DNA from: Tenacibaculum sp. 190524A05c
Lineage (GTDB): Bacteria > Bacteroidota > Bacteroidia > Flavobacteriales > Flavobacteriaceae
Assembly (NCBI RefSeq): GCF_964036595.1
Contig: NZ_OZ038523.1
Coordinates: 648,501 to 712,500, forward strand
Direction of reading: 5' to 3'
DNA length: 64,000 nt
The notes under the pieces were generated by a model. The model searched no databases. It saw only the letters and a list, made by a program, of their open reading frames with translations, and had not been told where the DNA came from. The translations under genes were made by a program, and so were the position numbers. Positions 44,802 to 53,468 of the stretch are shown piece after piece. How positions within the stretch are numbered: position 1 is the first letter of the stretch; every line of letters starts with the position of its first letter.

Positions 44802-45703
44802 TGAATACGTTAATTACTATTGTTGGACCAACGGCGATTGGAAAAACTGCTCTTAGTATTCAGTTAGCACAACATTTTAAATCGGATATTATTTCTTGTG
44901 ATTCTCGACAGTTTTATAAAGAAATGTGTATTGGTACTGCTGTACCCGATCCAGATGAACTTGCTGCTGCAACTCATCATTTCATTCAAAATAGAAGTGT
45001 ATTTGAGGATTATAATGTTGGTAGCTTTGAAAAAGATGCTTTACAAAAGTTAGATGAGTTATTTGAAAAAAATCCTATTCAAATAATGGTTGGTGGAAGC
45101 GGATTGTATGTTGATGCTGTTGTAAAAGGATTTGATTATTTTCCTGATGTTGATCCGAAGATTCGAGAAGCTTTAACTGAGGAATTGAATTCTTCTGGTT
45201 TGAGTACCTTACAACAAAAATTAAAAGAATTAGATCCGACAACATATCAAACAATTGCAACTGATAATCCACACAGAGTTATTAGAGCGTTAGAAATTTG
45301 TATTGGAACAGGACTTCCCTACTCTTCCTTCATTAATAAAGATAAAAAGCAACGTAATTTTAAAACGATTAAAGTCGGATTAACTGCGGACCGTGAAATT
45401 ATTTACGATAGAATTAACCGTCGTGTGGATATAATGATGGAAAACGGTTTGTTAGAAGAAGCTAAGGCTCTGTATCCTCATAAAGCATTAAATGCGTTAC
45501 AAACAGTCGGATATCGTGAACTATTCGAATACTTTGATGGCAATTGGGAATTAGACTTTGCAATTTCTGAAATCAAAAAGAATACAAGACGATTTGCAAA
45601 GCGACAATTAACTTGGTTTAAAAGGTATCAAAACACGGTTTGGTTCGATTTTCAGGAAGATATTTCAACTATAATTTCTCAAGTTTCTGAGCTTATAAAA
45701 TAA
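44801..45703 (+). CDS. miaA: tRNA dimethylallyltransferase MiaA
   Basis: This 300-residue enzyme transfers a dimethylallyl group to A37 of UNN-reading tRNAs. The P-loop GPTAIGKTALS is at residues 8-18. IISCDSRQFYKEMCIGTAVP follows near 30, GGSGLYVDAVVKG near 97, and the tRNA-binding LQTVGYRELFEYFDG near 229. RRFAKRQLTWFKR (about 263-275) is also present. It begins with overlap to the K+ channel gene, a probable operon partner by position only. Confidence 0.96.
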   Translation: MNTLITIVGPTAIGKTALSIQLAQHFKSDIISCDSRQFYKEMCIGTAVPDPDELAAATHHFIQNRSVFEDYNVGSFEKDALQKLDELFEKNPIQIMVGGSGLYVDAVVKGFDYFPDVDPKIREALTEELNSSGLSTLQQKLKELDPTTYQTIATDNPHRVIRALEICIGTGLPYSSFINKDKKQRNFKTIKVGLTADREIIYDRINRRVDIMMENGLLEEAKALYPHKALNALQTVGYRELFEYFDGNWELDFAISEIKKNTRRFAKRQLTWFKRYQNTVWFDFQEDISTIISQVSELIK

Positions 45704-45769
45704 TTTCTACACTAAAGCTCTCATTATTAACGCTTATAATCGAAAAGTTAACTTTAAGGTTATTTGTGC

Positions 45770-45800
45770 TTGGTTTTCACATTTATTGAGTGTAATTTTA
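45770..45800 (+). promoter_or_regulatory. Probable promoter of the 499-residue protein gene
   Basis: TTG (45770-45772), 20 bases, then TAATTTTA (45793-45800) fit the Bacteroidota pattern TTG-N19-20-TAnnTTTG except for the last base. ATG 45830 is 30 bases downstream. Confidence 0.45.
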
Positions 45801-45829
45801 ACGTAATTAACCCATTAAAAATATAAATC

Positions 45830-47329
45830 ATGCCATCGACTATTCCGTACGATCCTTCCTTGGTATTAGGAAATATCGTTTCTAAAGAAAAACTAGCTAA
45901 TATCGTTAAGATTTCAGAATTACAAGCGCCAGCAGACGCTGCTGAAAGCGAATTGAATTCACTTATTGCTTTAAAGAGAAGCGTTGATATGACCATACAA
46001 GAAACTATGGGTATGGGAATTAATCCAGATGATTTACTTGCTGAATCTGAACAAATCGGAATTCAAATTCAAAAAGCAGCTATTAATTATGGAAAAGCTA
46101 AAATAGCTTCAGAAAAAAAGATTCAACCATTAAGATCAAAAATGAACGCTGTTAATGAATCTGTTGAAAGTCCGATTGACTATAATAAAAGTCAGTTAAA
46201 AGAAATGCCAATTTCTAGTGACTCTTTACAAATGAATAGTCAGTATTTTTCTTTTGATCAAAATTCTCAATCTTCTGCTAGTCATGCTGCAACTGTAGCG
46301 TCTTTCGTAGCGGAATCATTAAGTATTTTCGGAGAAGGACAATCTTCTCAAGCCAGTGCTACGGCACAACAACAAATGAATAGTCAACATTCAAGACATA
46401 GTATTGCCGGAACTTTAGTAATTACTATTTCTTGTACACATAAAAATGCTCAAGTTTTTGCGCCATATGTTTTAGACGTAGATAAAGCGGTTCGTTCATG
46501 GAATGCCATGAATCCGGACAATATGATTAAAACTAATGATGTAAGTTCTATTGCTGCAATTGAGGCAAAAGCAAACACAAAAGAAGATCCTTCTTTTTCT
46601 ATATTATCTGGTGCAACTTATGGGTCATCATTTGTAGGAATGGTTCATATTTTAAACACTACGGAATCTGAATCAAGCCAACGAATGGATTCTATTGCTG
46701 CGTCGATGCAAGAAACATTTGATATCGGTGGATGGTTTGCTTCAGGAACAGGTTCTTTTGGTGTGAGTTCTACATTCTCAGATAGTGCTAAAAACTTATT
46801 AAGTACTCAGAATGTAACCTCACATGCTACTTTAATTACAATGGGAATTATTCCATCTATAAAGTCAAACCAAGTAAAAATGGCTGTTCAAAGTTTTTCT
46901 GATTTCGATCCGGCAAAAACTATGGAAGAATTAGCGGTTTTACAAGGAGCAACTGCAAGTGATAACAATACAATTGCCGAAGGTGCTGCTGCTGCAAGAA
47001 CAGGACAGCAAATGATCACCTTAAAAAATGCAACGATTAAAGCTACGTTAAGTGGTGTTTCTGAAATTGACGACGGACAAAATAAAGTAATTGATACCAA
47101 CTCTATGATGACTGCCATGGAAGATTATGTTGATAAATGTATTGCTGGTGGTGATAATTTAGGAGTTCCTATCAATTATTATTTAAAACCAATTACACAA
47201 TCTGAAATTGCAAGAGCTTGGTTAGCTAAATATTATCCAAATAAATACAATCAAGCAGGAAGTGCGGACGATTCTAGCTCTTCTAGTAGTAGTTCATCAT
47301 CAAGTGATGATGGAGGTTCAGATTCTTAA
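45830..47329 (+). CDS. Unrecognised 499-residue protein with Ser/Asp-rich tail
   Basis: I do not recognise this family. There is no signal peptide and no membrane helix. Residues 30-125 look helical. Then come Ser/Gln/Ala-rich stretches (SQSSASHAATVASFVAES; SSQASATAQQQMNSQHS). The central region is likely beta-rich: SIAGTLVITISCTHKNAQVF, ILSGATYGSSFVGMVHILNT, and GGWFASGTGSFGVSSTFSD. A conserved-looking YYLKPITQSEIARAW sits near 448. The protein ends with a run of 11 Ser among Asp and Gly (SSSSSSSSSSSDDGG). Codon use matches neighbours. The next two genes (GH25, vWA) may form a unit with it. Confidence 0.75.
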   Translation: MPSTIPYDPSLVLGNIVSKEKLANIVKISELQAPADAAESELNSLIALKRSVDMTIQETMGMGINPDDLLAESEQIGIQIQKAAINYGKAKIASEKKIQPLRSKMNAVNESVESPIDYNKSQLKEMPISSDSLQMNSQYFSFDQNSQSSASHAATVASFVAESLSIFGEGQSSQASATAQQQMNSQHSRHSIAGTLVITISCTHKNAQVFAPYVLDVDKAVRSWNAMNPDNMIKTNDVSSIAAIEAKANTKEDPSFSILSGATYGSSFVGMVHILNTTESESSQRMDSIAASMQETFDIGGWFASGTGSFGVSSTFSDSAKNLLSTQNVTSHATLITMGIIPSIKSNQVKMAVQSFSDFDPAKTMEELAVLQGATASDNNTIAEGAAAARTGQQMITLKNATIKATLSGVSEIDDGQNKVIDTNSMMTAMEDYVDKCIAGGDNLGVPINYYLKPITQSEIARAWLAKYYPNKYNQAGSADDSSSSSSSSSSSDDGGSDS

Positions 47330-47357
47330 TTCGAAACCAAACTAACTTTACTATACT

Positions 47358-47396
47358 GTAAACAGTATTCAGGAGATTTTCTTGAGTACTGTTTAC
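47358..47396 (+). terminator. Hairpin between the 499-residue protein and GH25 genes
   Basis: GTAAACAGTATTCAGG (47358-47373) pairs with TTGAGTACTGTTTAC (47382-47396) with two mismatches or wobbles. No T-run follows, so it could be a weak terminator, an attenuator or an mRNA stability element. It would contain the TTG codon at 47382, which argues for the downstream ATG as the start of the GH25 gene. Confidence 0.45.
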
Positions 47397-47444
47397 TCTA
47401 TATTACTATTTAATCAACCTAAACTACCTATTACTTGTCTTCCC

Positions 47445-48788
47445 ATGAAAAGTTTTAATGACTTTGAGATTGCGATTTTACATCAAATAAGTTCTTTTCG
47501 TAAAGAAGGTATCATTAGTTTAAAAGATTTTCTGGAAAAGATATTCTTCAATCCAGAGGAAGGAAAAGCATTAATTATTCAGTTAAGAGAACAATATGCT
47601 ATTTTCTTTATTACCAATAAAATCTACAATAATCCTATTTCTCAGAGGGAAGCAATTATAGAATTCAGTCAGTTATTGGCTCTTTTGGATTTTTTAAATA
47701 CACAAGGTGTTATTTCTATTTTTAGGAATCAACATTTGGTAAAAGAACCTATGTATTTCCTCAGTTCTATTTTTCATGAGCCAAAAATTGAGAATAATAA
47801 AATCATCTTGAATGATAATGGATTGTATACAGACAAACCTGAGGAATTAAAAAATGCCAAAGGAGATGTTATTTATAAAGGAATTCAGTTTAACGATAGT
47901 CATTTCGTAATTAAAAACTTAATGGGAAATATTGTTATTTCTGATAAGATTAACACCATTATAGATGAAATCAATCCAGTACAAAAGAAAACTCCATTTT
48001 ATAAGCATAAGATATTCCGTTGGGTAGCTTTATTACTTTTAGTTTTGGGATTATCTTATGGAATTCATTCTTCTAATACCAAAAACACGCAACAACTACA
48101 TAAGTCTATCCAGCAATTACATAAAAAAATCAAAGTTGTAAAAACTCAAAAGAATCGCGCTTCTAAAACCTTGGTTCCTAAGAAGAACATTAAGCATTTT
48201 GGAATTGATATTTCTAAATGGAATGGAGCTATTCTTAAGAATAACTTACCTGATAGTATAGACTTTGTAATCTGTAAAGCTACAGAAGGTAAAAACTTTC
48301 TAGATCCAATGTTTTCGTATAATTGGAAAGAAATACAACAAAAGAAGCTAAAACGTGGTGCATATCATTTCTATGTTATTTTAGATAATCCTATTACTCA
48401 AGCGAACTTCTTTTGGGAACAAATTAAAGACTTAAGTTCAACCGACTTCCCTCCTATTGTTGATATTGAACATGATAGTTTTGAAGGAATGAATTCAACA
48501 TCTTCAAACAACAAAAATCTTCAACAAAACTTACTTACATTTTTAACTAGAATTCAACAATTATCTGGAAGAACTCCAATGGTATATACCAATCATAAAT
48601 TTGCCAATGCACATTTAACAAGTGCTCGTTTTTCAAAATATCCTCTTTGGATTGCTGATTATGAAAATAAAACTTCTCCTAATATCCCTGATGCTTGGAT
48701 TAATAAAGGATGGACAGCTTGGCAAAAAAGTCCTTCTTATCATATCGACTCAAAAACTATTGATTTAGATGTTTATATAGAGCGTTAA
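47445..48788 (+). CDS. Membrane-anchored GH25 muramidase with cytoplasmic N-terminal domain
   Basis: This is a 447-residue protein from ATG 47445. A TTG 21 codons upstream lies in a hairpin. Residues 1-185 form an unrecognised, probably cytoplasmic domain (MKSFNDFEIAILHQISSFRK). One membrane helix (WVALLLLVLGLSYGI, about 192-206) follows, then a Lys/Gln-rich linker. The lysozyme-type GH25 domain runs from about 250: FGIDISKWNG and FVICKATEGKNFLDPMF, then the catalytic DIEHD (about 340), VYTNHKFANAHL and TAWQKSPSY. It should cleave peptidoglycan from the periplasmic face. The topology with a long N-terminal domain is unusual for the family. Confidence 0.85.
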   Translation: MKSFNDFEIAILHQISSFRKEGIISLKDFLEKIFFNPEEGKALIIQLREQYAIFFITNKIYNNPISQREAIIEFSQLLALLDFLNTQGVISIFRNQHLVKEPMYFLSSIFHEPKIENNKIILNDNGLYTDKPEELKNAKGDVIYKGIQFNDSHFVIKNLMGNIVISDKINTIIDEINPVQKKTPFYKHKIFRWVALLLLVLGLSYGIHSSNTKNTQQLHKSIQQLHKKIKVVKTQKNRASKTLVPKKNIKHFGIDISKWNGAILKNNLPDSIDFVICKATEGKNFLDPMFSYNWKEIQQKKLKRGAYHFYVILDNPITQANFFWEQIKDLSSTDFPPIVDIEHDSFEGMNSTSSNNKNLQQNLLTFLTRIQQLSGRTPMVYTNHKFANAHLTSARFSKYPLWIADYENKTSPNIPDAWINKGWTAWQKSPSYHIDSKTIDLDVYIER

Positions 48789-48904
48789 ACAACTTTAAAT
48801 GTACTCTATTATGATTTTTGTCCTGTTTACTCACTAAAACAGTTCACTCACTCACTACTTATTGTTTCAGAACTACTATCCTTATAGTTTTGAAGAAAAA
48901 AAAG

Positions 48905-50086
48905 ATGAATAAATTTTTATGTATAGCATTGTTATCGTTTGGAACGGTGAGTTGTAAAAACAATGTAAAGAAAAAAACAGACGAAGTAGTTATTACTGCT
49001 TATGCCACTGAAAAGGAACAAACACCTATAACAAAAAAGAAGTCTCAAGATGTAGAAATTGTGTTTTGTTTGGATGCAACGGGAAGTATGAGTGGATTGA
49101 TTGGAACTGCAAAAGAAAAAATTTGGGACATTGTTTCTGAATTGGCCCAAAGTGGTGATGTAGAAAACTTGAAATTAGGAATGGTTTTTTATAGAGATCG
49201 CGGTGATGGTTTTGTTACAAAACAAATTCAATTGACTACTGATTTAGATGAAGTTTACTCTGATTTACTTGAGATTGAAGCTGCAGGTGGTGGTGATACT
49301 CCAGAAAGTGTAAATCAAGCTTTACATGAAGCCGTAAATGAAATGAAATGGTCTAAAAAATCAGAAACCTATAGAACCATTTTTGTTGTTGGTGATTGTC
49401 CACCACATATGGATTATCAAGATGATGTAAAGTATACCGAAAGTTGTAAAAGAGCTGCACAAAAAGGAATTATCATCAACACCATTAAATTGGGAACGAG
49501 TTGTAGAAGTGCCATTCCTCATTTTAAGAAAATGGCAAGTTGTACCAATGGAGAATTTATGCAGTTAGACCAACATGCTTCTGATATTGTAATTGCTACA
49601 CCTTATGATGATGATATTTATGAAGTTTCACAATCCATTGATGAATCTAGAATGTATTACGGTAGTGAAGCAGAGCAAACTATGAATTACGATAAAAAAG
49701 CAAAATCTATTGCTGTGTATGAAAAGAGCTCAAAAACTTCAAATAGTGCCCGTGCCACGTATAAGATGAGTAAATCTGGGAAAAAAGCATGGATGGGAAC
49801 CAAAGAAATGGTAAACGATTATGCTGATGGAAAAGTAAATCTAGAAGAAATTGCAGAAGAAGAATTACCAAAAGAATTAAAGGGAAAAAGTAAAAGTGAA
49901 ATAAAAGCAGAATTAGAAAAATTAAAAAGAGAGCGAAGAAAAAAAGAAAGAAAATTAAAAGAATTGTCTGAAAAAAGAAAGCAGTTTATTAAGCAGAAAA
50001 AGAAAGAGTTAGATACTTCAAAACAATCGTCTTTTAGTGAAAAGGTTGTAGATGTATTAAAAAAGCAAGCAGAAAAAGAACTATAA
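48905..50086 (+). CDS. von Willebrand A domain lipoprotein
   Basis: This is a 393-residue protein from ATG 48905. A lipoprotein signal runs to the lipobox Cys (SFGTVSC, residue 17), so it is probably anchored in a membrane facing the periplasm or outside. The vWA domain has the metal-site start FCLDATGSMSGL (about 55) with DxTxS in place of DxSxS, then RDRGDGFV, AAGGGDTPESVNQALHEAV and FVVGDCPPHMDY. The C-terminal 90 residues are a highly charged Lys/Glu coiled coil (LEKLKRERRKKERKLKEL). The partner is unknown. Confidence 0.85.
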   Translation: MNKFLCIALLSFGTVSCKNNVKKKTDEVVITAYATEKEQTPITKKKSQDVEIVFCLDATGSMSGLIGTAKEKIWDIVSELAQSGDVENLKLGMVFYRDRGDGFVTKQIQLTTDLDEVYSDLLEIEAAGGGDTPESVNQALHEAVNEMKWSKKSETYRTIFVVGDCPPHMDYQDDVKYTESCKRAAQKGIIINTIKLGTSCRSAIPHFKKMASCTNGEFMQLDQHASDIVIATPYDDDIYEVSQSIDESRMYYGSEAEQTMNYDKKAKSIAVYEKSSKTSNSARATYKMSKSGKKAWMGTKEMVNDYADGKVNLEEIAEEELPKELKGKSKSEIKAELEKLKRERRKKERKLKELSEKRKQFIKQKKKELDTSKQSSFSEKVVDVLKKQAEKEL

Positions 50087-50109
50087 GTTTGCTCAGGGAT
50101 TTTGAGTAG

Positions 50110-50141
50110 AACCACCGAAAATCTTACGATTTGAGGTGGTT
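50110..50141 (+). terminator. Terminator after the vWA lipoprotein gene
   Basis: AACCACC (50110-50116) pairs with GGTGGTT (50135-50141), with an inner AAATC/GATTT pair. It is followed by T-rich TTGTTGTTT and lies 24 bases after the stop. Confidence 0.65.
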
Positions 50142-50162
50142 TTGTTGTTTAAAATAGATTCT

Positions 50163-50348
50163 TTAGATAATATCTTCTGAACGAACTTCAATGCTACTTT
50201 GAGGAATAAATACTTTCAAAATTTTCATTTGATGAGGACCTGGAACTTTAGATCTGTGTGCTAAAGCACTTTTTACTGCACTATGACGATTTACAAATAA
50301 ATTACTAGCAAAATTATGAACTGTACAAATTGCCTGATAATAAAACAT
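50163..50348 (-). CDS. Small hypothetical protein (61 residues)
   Basis: This is a 61-residue frame with codon use like its neighbours (GCT, TTA, AGA, GTT, GAA) and a mixed sequence without bias. It contains AVKSALAHRSKVPGPHQMKIL and a C-terminal VFIPQSSIEVRSEDII. It lies 16 bases after the stop of the next gene on the same strand, so it may share its message. I do not recognise a family. A spurious frame cannot be excluded. Confidence 0.45.
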   Translation of the reverse strand: MFYYQAICTVHNFASNLFVNRHSAVKSALAHRSKVPGPHQMKILKVFIPQSSIEVRSEDII

Positions 50349-50364
50349 AATTTATAATTTTAAA

Positions 50365-51744
50365 TTAAAAAAAGGTTAATGGGAAAGATGCTCTTACGCC
50401 TATTGTATTTCTCCTAAAAAAAATATTATTCAAGTTTGCCACATCAAATAAATCATTGAATTGATAAAAAATTTCAATATTTACAACAGATGTTTGTTTT
50501 TCTGTATTCTTAAAAGGAATCATTATACCCGTTAAAAAAGAGGAGATCGGTTTTTCGAAGTCTGCTGCATAAAAACTTGGGTTAAGATGTAATGCAAATT
50601 CATTTCTTTTACCGAAAAAGGTATAATAATCAAAATTAATAGATAAACGCTTTACATTTCCATTAAATTCATCTACGAAGGCATTAATATTGTTAACTCT
50701 GTCACGTTGAGGATTAGTTGAAATAGGCGTAGTATCAACAATGTTGATCCCTGTAAGACTTGATAAATTACTCCCAAATTCAAGTTGAGTGGAAAATGCC
50801 CAGAATAAATCTCTTTTTGATATGTTACCCCATCTATATCTCGATAGTCCTAAGTTAATCTTATGACTCACAGTTGTACTGTCGTATACTTGTTCATTAA
50901 AATTTAATGCATCATTAAATAAGTTGAACCTATCTCTTCGTAAACCGTAACCAATAGATATCCATGTTATATCTAAATCTTGTACTTCAATATTTGATTC
51001 CTTCTTCTTTAATAGTGCTGAATCTTTATCAAACTTATTATAAAGTTCAAATAGAAGGTCATCATAAGTAGATTCTTTAGAGTATTTGTTTATTTTTTTA
51101 AACAACATTTTTTTCTCAATTTTTATTTTATTATAGGCAAAATTTATGCTGTCTTTTCTTAACGAAGTTGGTAGTTTAGAATATTTATTTTGAAGAGAAT
51201 CTAATAGTTTTTCTGTAACTAATAATTTTTGTTTTTTATACTTCAAATCAATAAGTTCTTTTTTTGTAGCAATTGATAAACTATCTAATTTCAACTTATT
51301 TTTAAGTTTTTTCTTTTCTTCTACAATTTTTAATTCATCACTATGATCTATAGATAGTCTGTTTGTTTTAAAAGGGTTAATTATATAATTAAATGATACA
51401 GATGCTCCTATATTAGAATTTAGTTCAAAATTATTAAAAACATTTACTATACCATCTGATACTCCTCCTGATATATTATATGTCCATACGCTATTAGTAT
51501 TTAAACTATCAAGTATTACTCCGGATATACTTAAAGTTTCATCATCAGTACTTATTTTTGCATATCTACCAAAATTACTAAAACTATTACCAGTCATTAT
51601 TTTGGTAAATTGCTTAGATAATAATCCATTAAATAGTTCCTTTGATTTAATCAGATTTTCATCATCAGTAGTCTGTTTTATTTGAGAAAAAGAGTTAGAA
51701 AAATATAGAATTATTGTAAAAAGCATTAATACTTTAGTTCTCAT
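50365..51744 (-). CDS. Predicted outer membrane beta-barrel protein with coiled-coil insert
   Basis: This 459-residue exported protein has a signal peptide (VLMLFTIILYFSNSFSQ, cleaved near residue 20). The N-terminal part is beta-rich (NSVWTYNISGGVSDGIVNVF, NIGASVSFNYIINPF). A charged helical stretch of about 110 residues follows (roughly 140-250, KKKLKNKLKLDSLSIATKKE). The C-terminal half shows alternating aromatic strands and ends in RASFPLTFF, the terminal Phe typical of outer membrane barrels. The family is not recognised. A periplasm-spanning coiled coil attached to a barrel is a possible reading. Confidence 0.7.
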   Translation of the reverse strand: MRTKVLMLFTIILYFSNSFSQIKQTTDDENLIKSKELFNGLLSKQFTKIMTGNSFSNFGRYAKISTDDETLSISGVILDSLNTNSVWTYNISGGVSDGIVNVFNNFELNSNIGASVSFNYIINPFKTNRLSIDHSDELKIVEEKKKLKNKLKLDSLSIATKKELIDLKYKKQKLLVTEKLLDSLQNKYSKLPTSLRKDSINFAYNKIKIEKKMLFKKINKYSKESTYDDLLFELYNKFDKDSALLKKKESNIEVQDLDITWISIGYGLRRDRFNLFNDALNFNEQVYDSTTVSHKINLGLSRYRWGNISKRDLFWAFSTQLEFGSNLSSLTGINIVDTTPISTNPQRDRVNNINAFVDEFNGNVKRLSINFDYYTFFGKRNEFALHLNPSFYAADFEKPISSFLTGIMIPFKNTEKQTSVVNIEIFYQFNDLFDVANLNNIFFRRNTIGVRASFPLTFF

Positions 51745-51941
51745 AATATTAAGTTTAGTGGGATTAAATATAAGAATTAGTCAAATTTTATAATTACCTA
51801 CAAGTAGGTACTTTTATATTATATAGCTAATTTTTAGCTTAATTAATGACTTATAATCAAGAAATTTAATGTTAAGAATTATCTCTATTATCAGATAAAC
51901 GATAGTTTACCCTTGATTTTAAATTTCATATTCATATAAAT

Positions 51942-51968
51942 AAAAAGCTCAGATACAAAATCTGAGCT
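51942..51968 (-). terminator. Terminator of the AAA/vWA operon
   Basis: AGCTCAGAT (51946-51954) and ATCTGAGCT (51960-51968) form a perfect stem around ACAAA. The A-run on the left serves as the T-run on the minus strand. It lies 34 bases after the stop of the AAA ATPase gene. Confidence 0.8.
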
Positions 51969-52001
51969 ATTTAAATTCAATTATTATATTAGATTATCTA
52001 A

Positions 52002-53465
52002 CTATATACCCCTTATATAATTTGCTAAGGAATCATTAAATTGAAAGCCTTTAGTAAAACGCTTTTTATTTAAAATTTTAAACTCAGACAATGCCCATAA
52101 CACAAATTCCTTCAAGAAATATAAATCTTCCTTTGGGTATTCCGGTTGGAATTTTTCTATTAAAGAATCTAGAGGTTTAATAACGTCTAATTGCTCTTTA
52201 AAATAAGTATCATCCATATCATCCAATAATTCAATTGCGTCACTTGAATAGAACCACTGTGCAATTTCATCGTAAGGTGTTTTTTCATCTTCTTTCTTCA
52301 ATTTCTTAATCTCAGGGAATAGTTCTAAAAAGAGGGTTTTAACAGCATTAGAAATCAAGTTTTGCGCAACAAAATCAGCTCCCTCCTGTTCACCTTCATA
52401 AACTAATTCTACTTTTCCCGTAATTGCAGGAATTGTCCCGAAGAAATCTAATAAACGTACTGTAGTAGTATCATCTTCCGTTAAAAAGCTTCTGCGCTCT
52501 GCAGTACTAATTAAATTTTCAAGTACAGAAATACTCATACGAGCACTAACTCCACTTTTTACATCCACATATTCACTATCACGAGCTTCAAAACTAATTT
52601 GTTCCACTAAGCGTTTTGCTAATTTCGGAACGTAAACCGTTTCTTTTTGATTCTGTAAAGTATTTGCTTCTTGTTCTGTAATTTTCTCAGCAATATCAAT
52701 AGATTTCGGATAATGTGTTAAGATCTGTGATCCAATTCTATCTTTTAACGGAGTTACAATACTTCCTCTATTCGTATAGTCTTCAGGGTTTGCAGTAAAT
52801 ACAAATTGAATATCTAAAGGAAGACGTAATTTAAATCCTCGTATTTGAATATCTCCTTCTTGCAATATATTGAAAAGAGAAACCTGAATTCTAGCTTGTA
52901 AATCAGGGATTTCATTAATCACAAAAATACAGCGATTTGCACGCGGAATCATTCCAAAATGAATTACTCGATCATCTGCATAATTCAACTTTAAATTCAT
53001 TGCTTTAATTGGGTCAACATCTCCAATTAAATCAGCAACAGTAACATCTGGAGTGGCTAATTTTTCAAAGAAACGATCATCTCTATGTAACCAGGTGATA
53101 GGAGTATCATCTCCTTTTTCTTTAATTAACTCAATTGCGAAACGAGATAATGGTTGTAACGGATCATCATTAATTTCAGAACCTTCTACAACTGGAATAT
53201 ATTCGTCTAACAATGTTACCATTAAACGAGCTAATCTGGTTTTAGCTTGTCCTCTTAAACCCAGTAAATTGATGTTATGTTTTGATAGAATTGCTGTTTC
53301 TAATTCAGGGACTACTGAGTTTTCATACCCCCAAACTCCTTCGAAAACAGTTTCTTGATTTTTTAATTTCTGTATTAAATTATTTCTTAATTCGTCTTTG
53401 ATAGAAACCGATTTATATCCTGATTTCTTTAATTCTCCTAAGGTCTTTACTTCAGTATATATCAT
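52002..53465 (-). CDS. MoxR/Mg-chelatase-like AAA+ ATPase
   Basis: This 487-residue protein has a Walker A-like GLRGQAKT (about residues 69-76) and a Walker B-like CIFVINEIPDL (about 180-190), where Asn stands at the usual Asp. The sensor-type region is LDIQFVFTANPEDYTNRGSI, then PLKDRIGSQI. These are typical of the magnesium-chelatase-like AAA group. The C-terminal 200 residues are helical. It starts 3 bases after the vWA gene ends, the usual ATPase-vWA pairing that loads metal or remodels a target. The target is unknown. Confidence 0.88.
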   Translation of the reverse strand: MIYTEVKTLGELKKSGYKSVSIKDELRNNLIQKLKNQETVFEGVWGYENSVVPELETAILSKHNINLLGLRGQAKTRLARLMVTLLDEYIPVVEGSEINDDPLQPLSRFAIELIKEKGDDTPITWLHRDDRFFEKLATPDVTVADLIGDVDPIKAMNLKLNYADDRVIHFGMIPRANRCIFVINEIPDLQARIQVSLFNILQEGDIQIRGFKLRLPLDIQFVFTANPEDYTNRGSIVTPLKDRIGSQILTHYPKSIDIAEKITEQEANTLQNQKETVYVPKLAKRLVEQISFEARDSEYVDVKSGVSARMSISVLENLISTAERRSFLTEDDTTTVRLLDFFGTIPAITGKVELVYEGEQEGADFVAQNLISNAVKTLFLELFPEIKKLKKEDEKTPYDEIAQWFYSSDAIELLDDMDDTYFKEQLDVIKPLDSLIEKFQPEYPKEDLYFLKEFVLWALSEFKILNKKRFTKGFQFNDSLANYIRGI

Positions 53466-53468
53466 AAT

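Noticed and set aside
47281-47329. Ser/Asp tail of the 499-residue protein as a sign of frameshift or microsatellite error
   Set aside because: The serine run uses mixed codons (AGC, TCT, AGT, TCA), so it is selected at protein level and not a simple slipped repeat.
49819-50115. 98-codon minus-strand frame with many Phe, Ser and Leu
   Set aside because: It is the antisense of the Lys/Glu coiled coil of the vWA lipoprotein, a common source of false hydrophobic frames.
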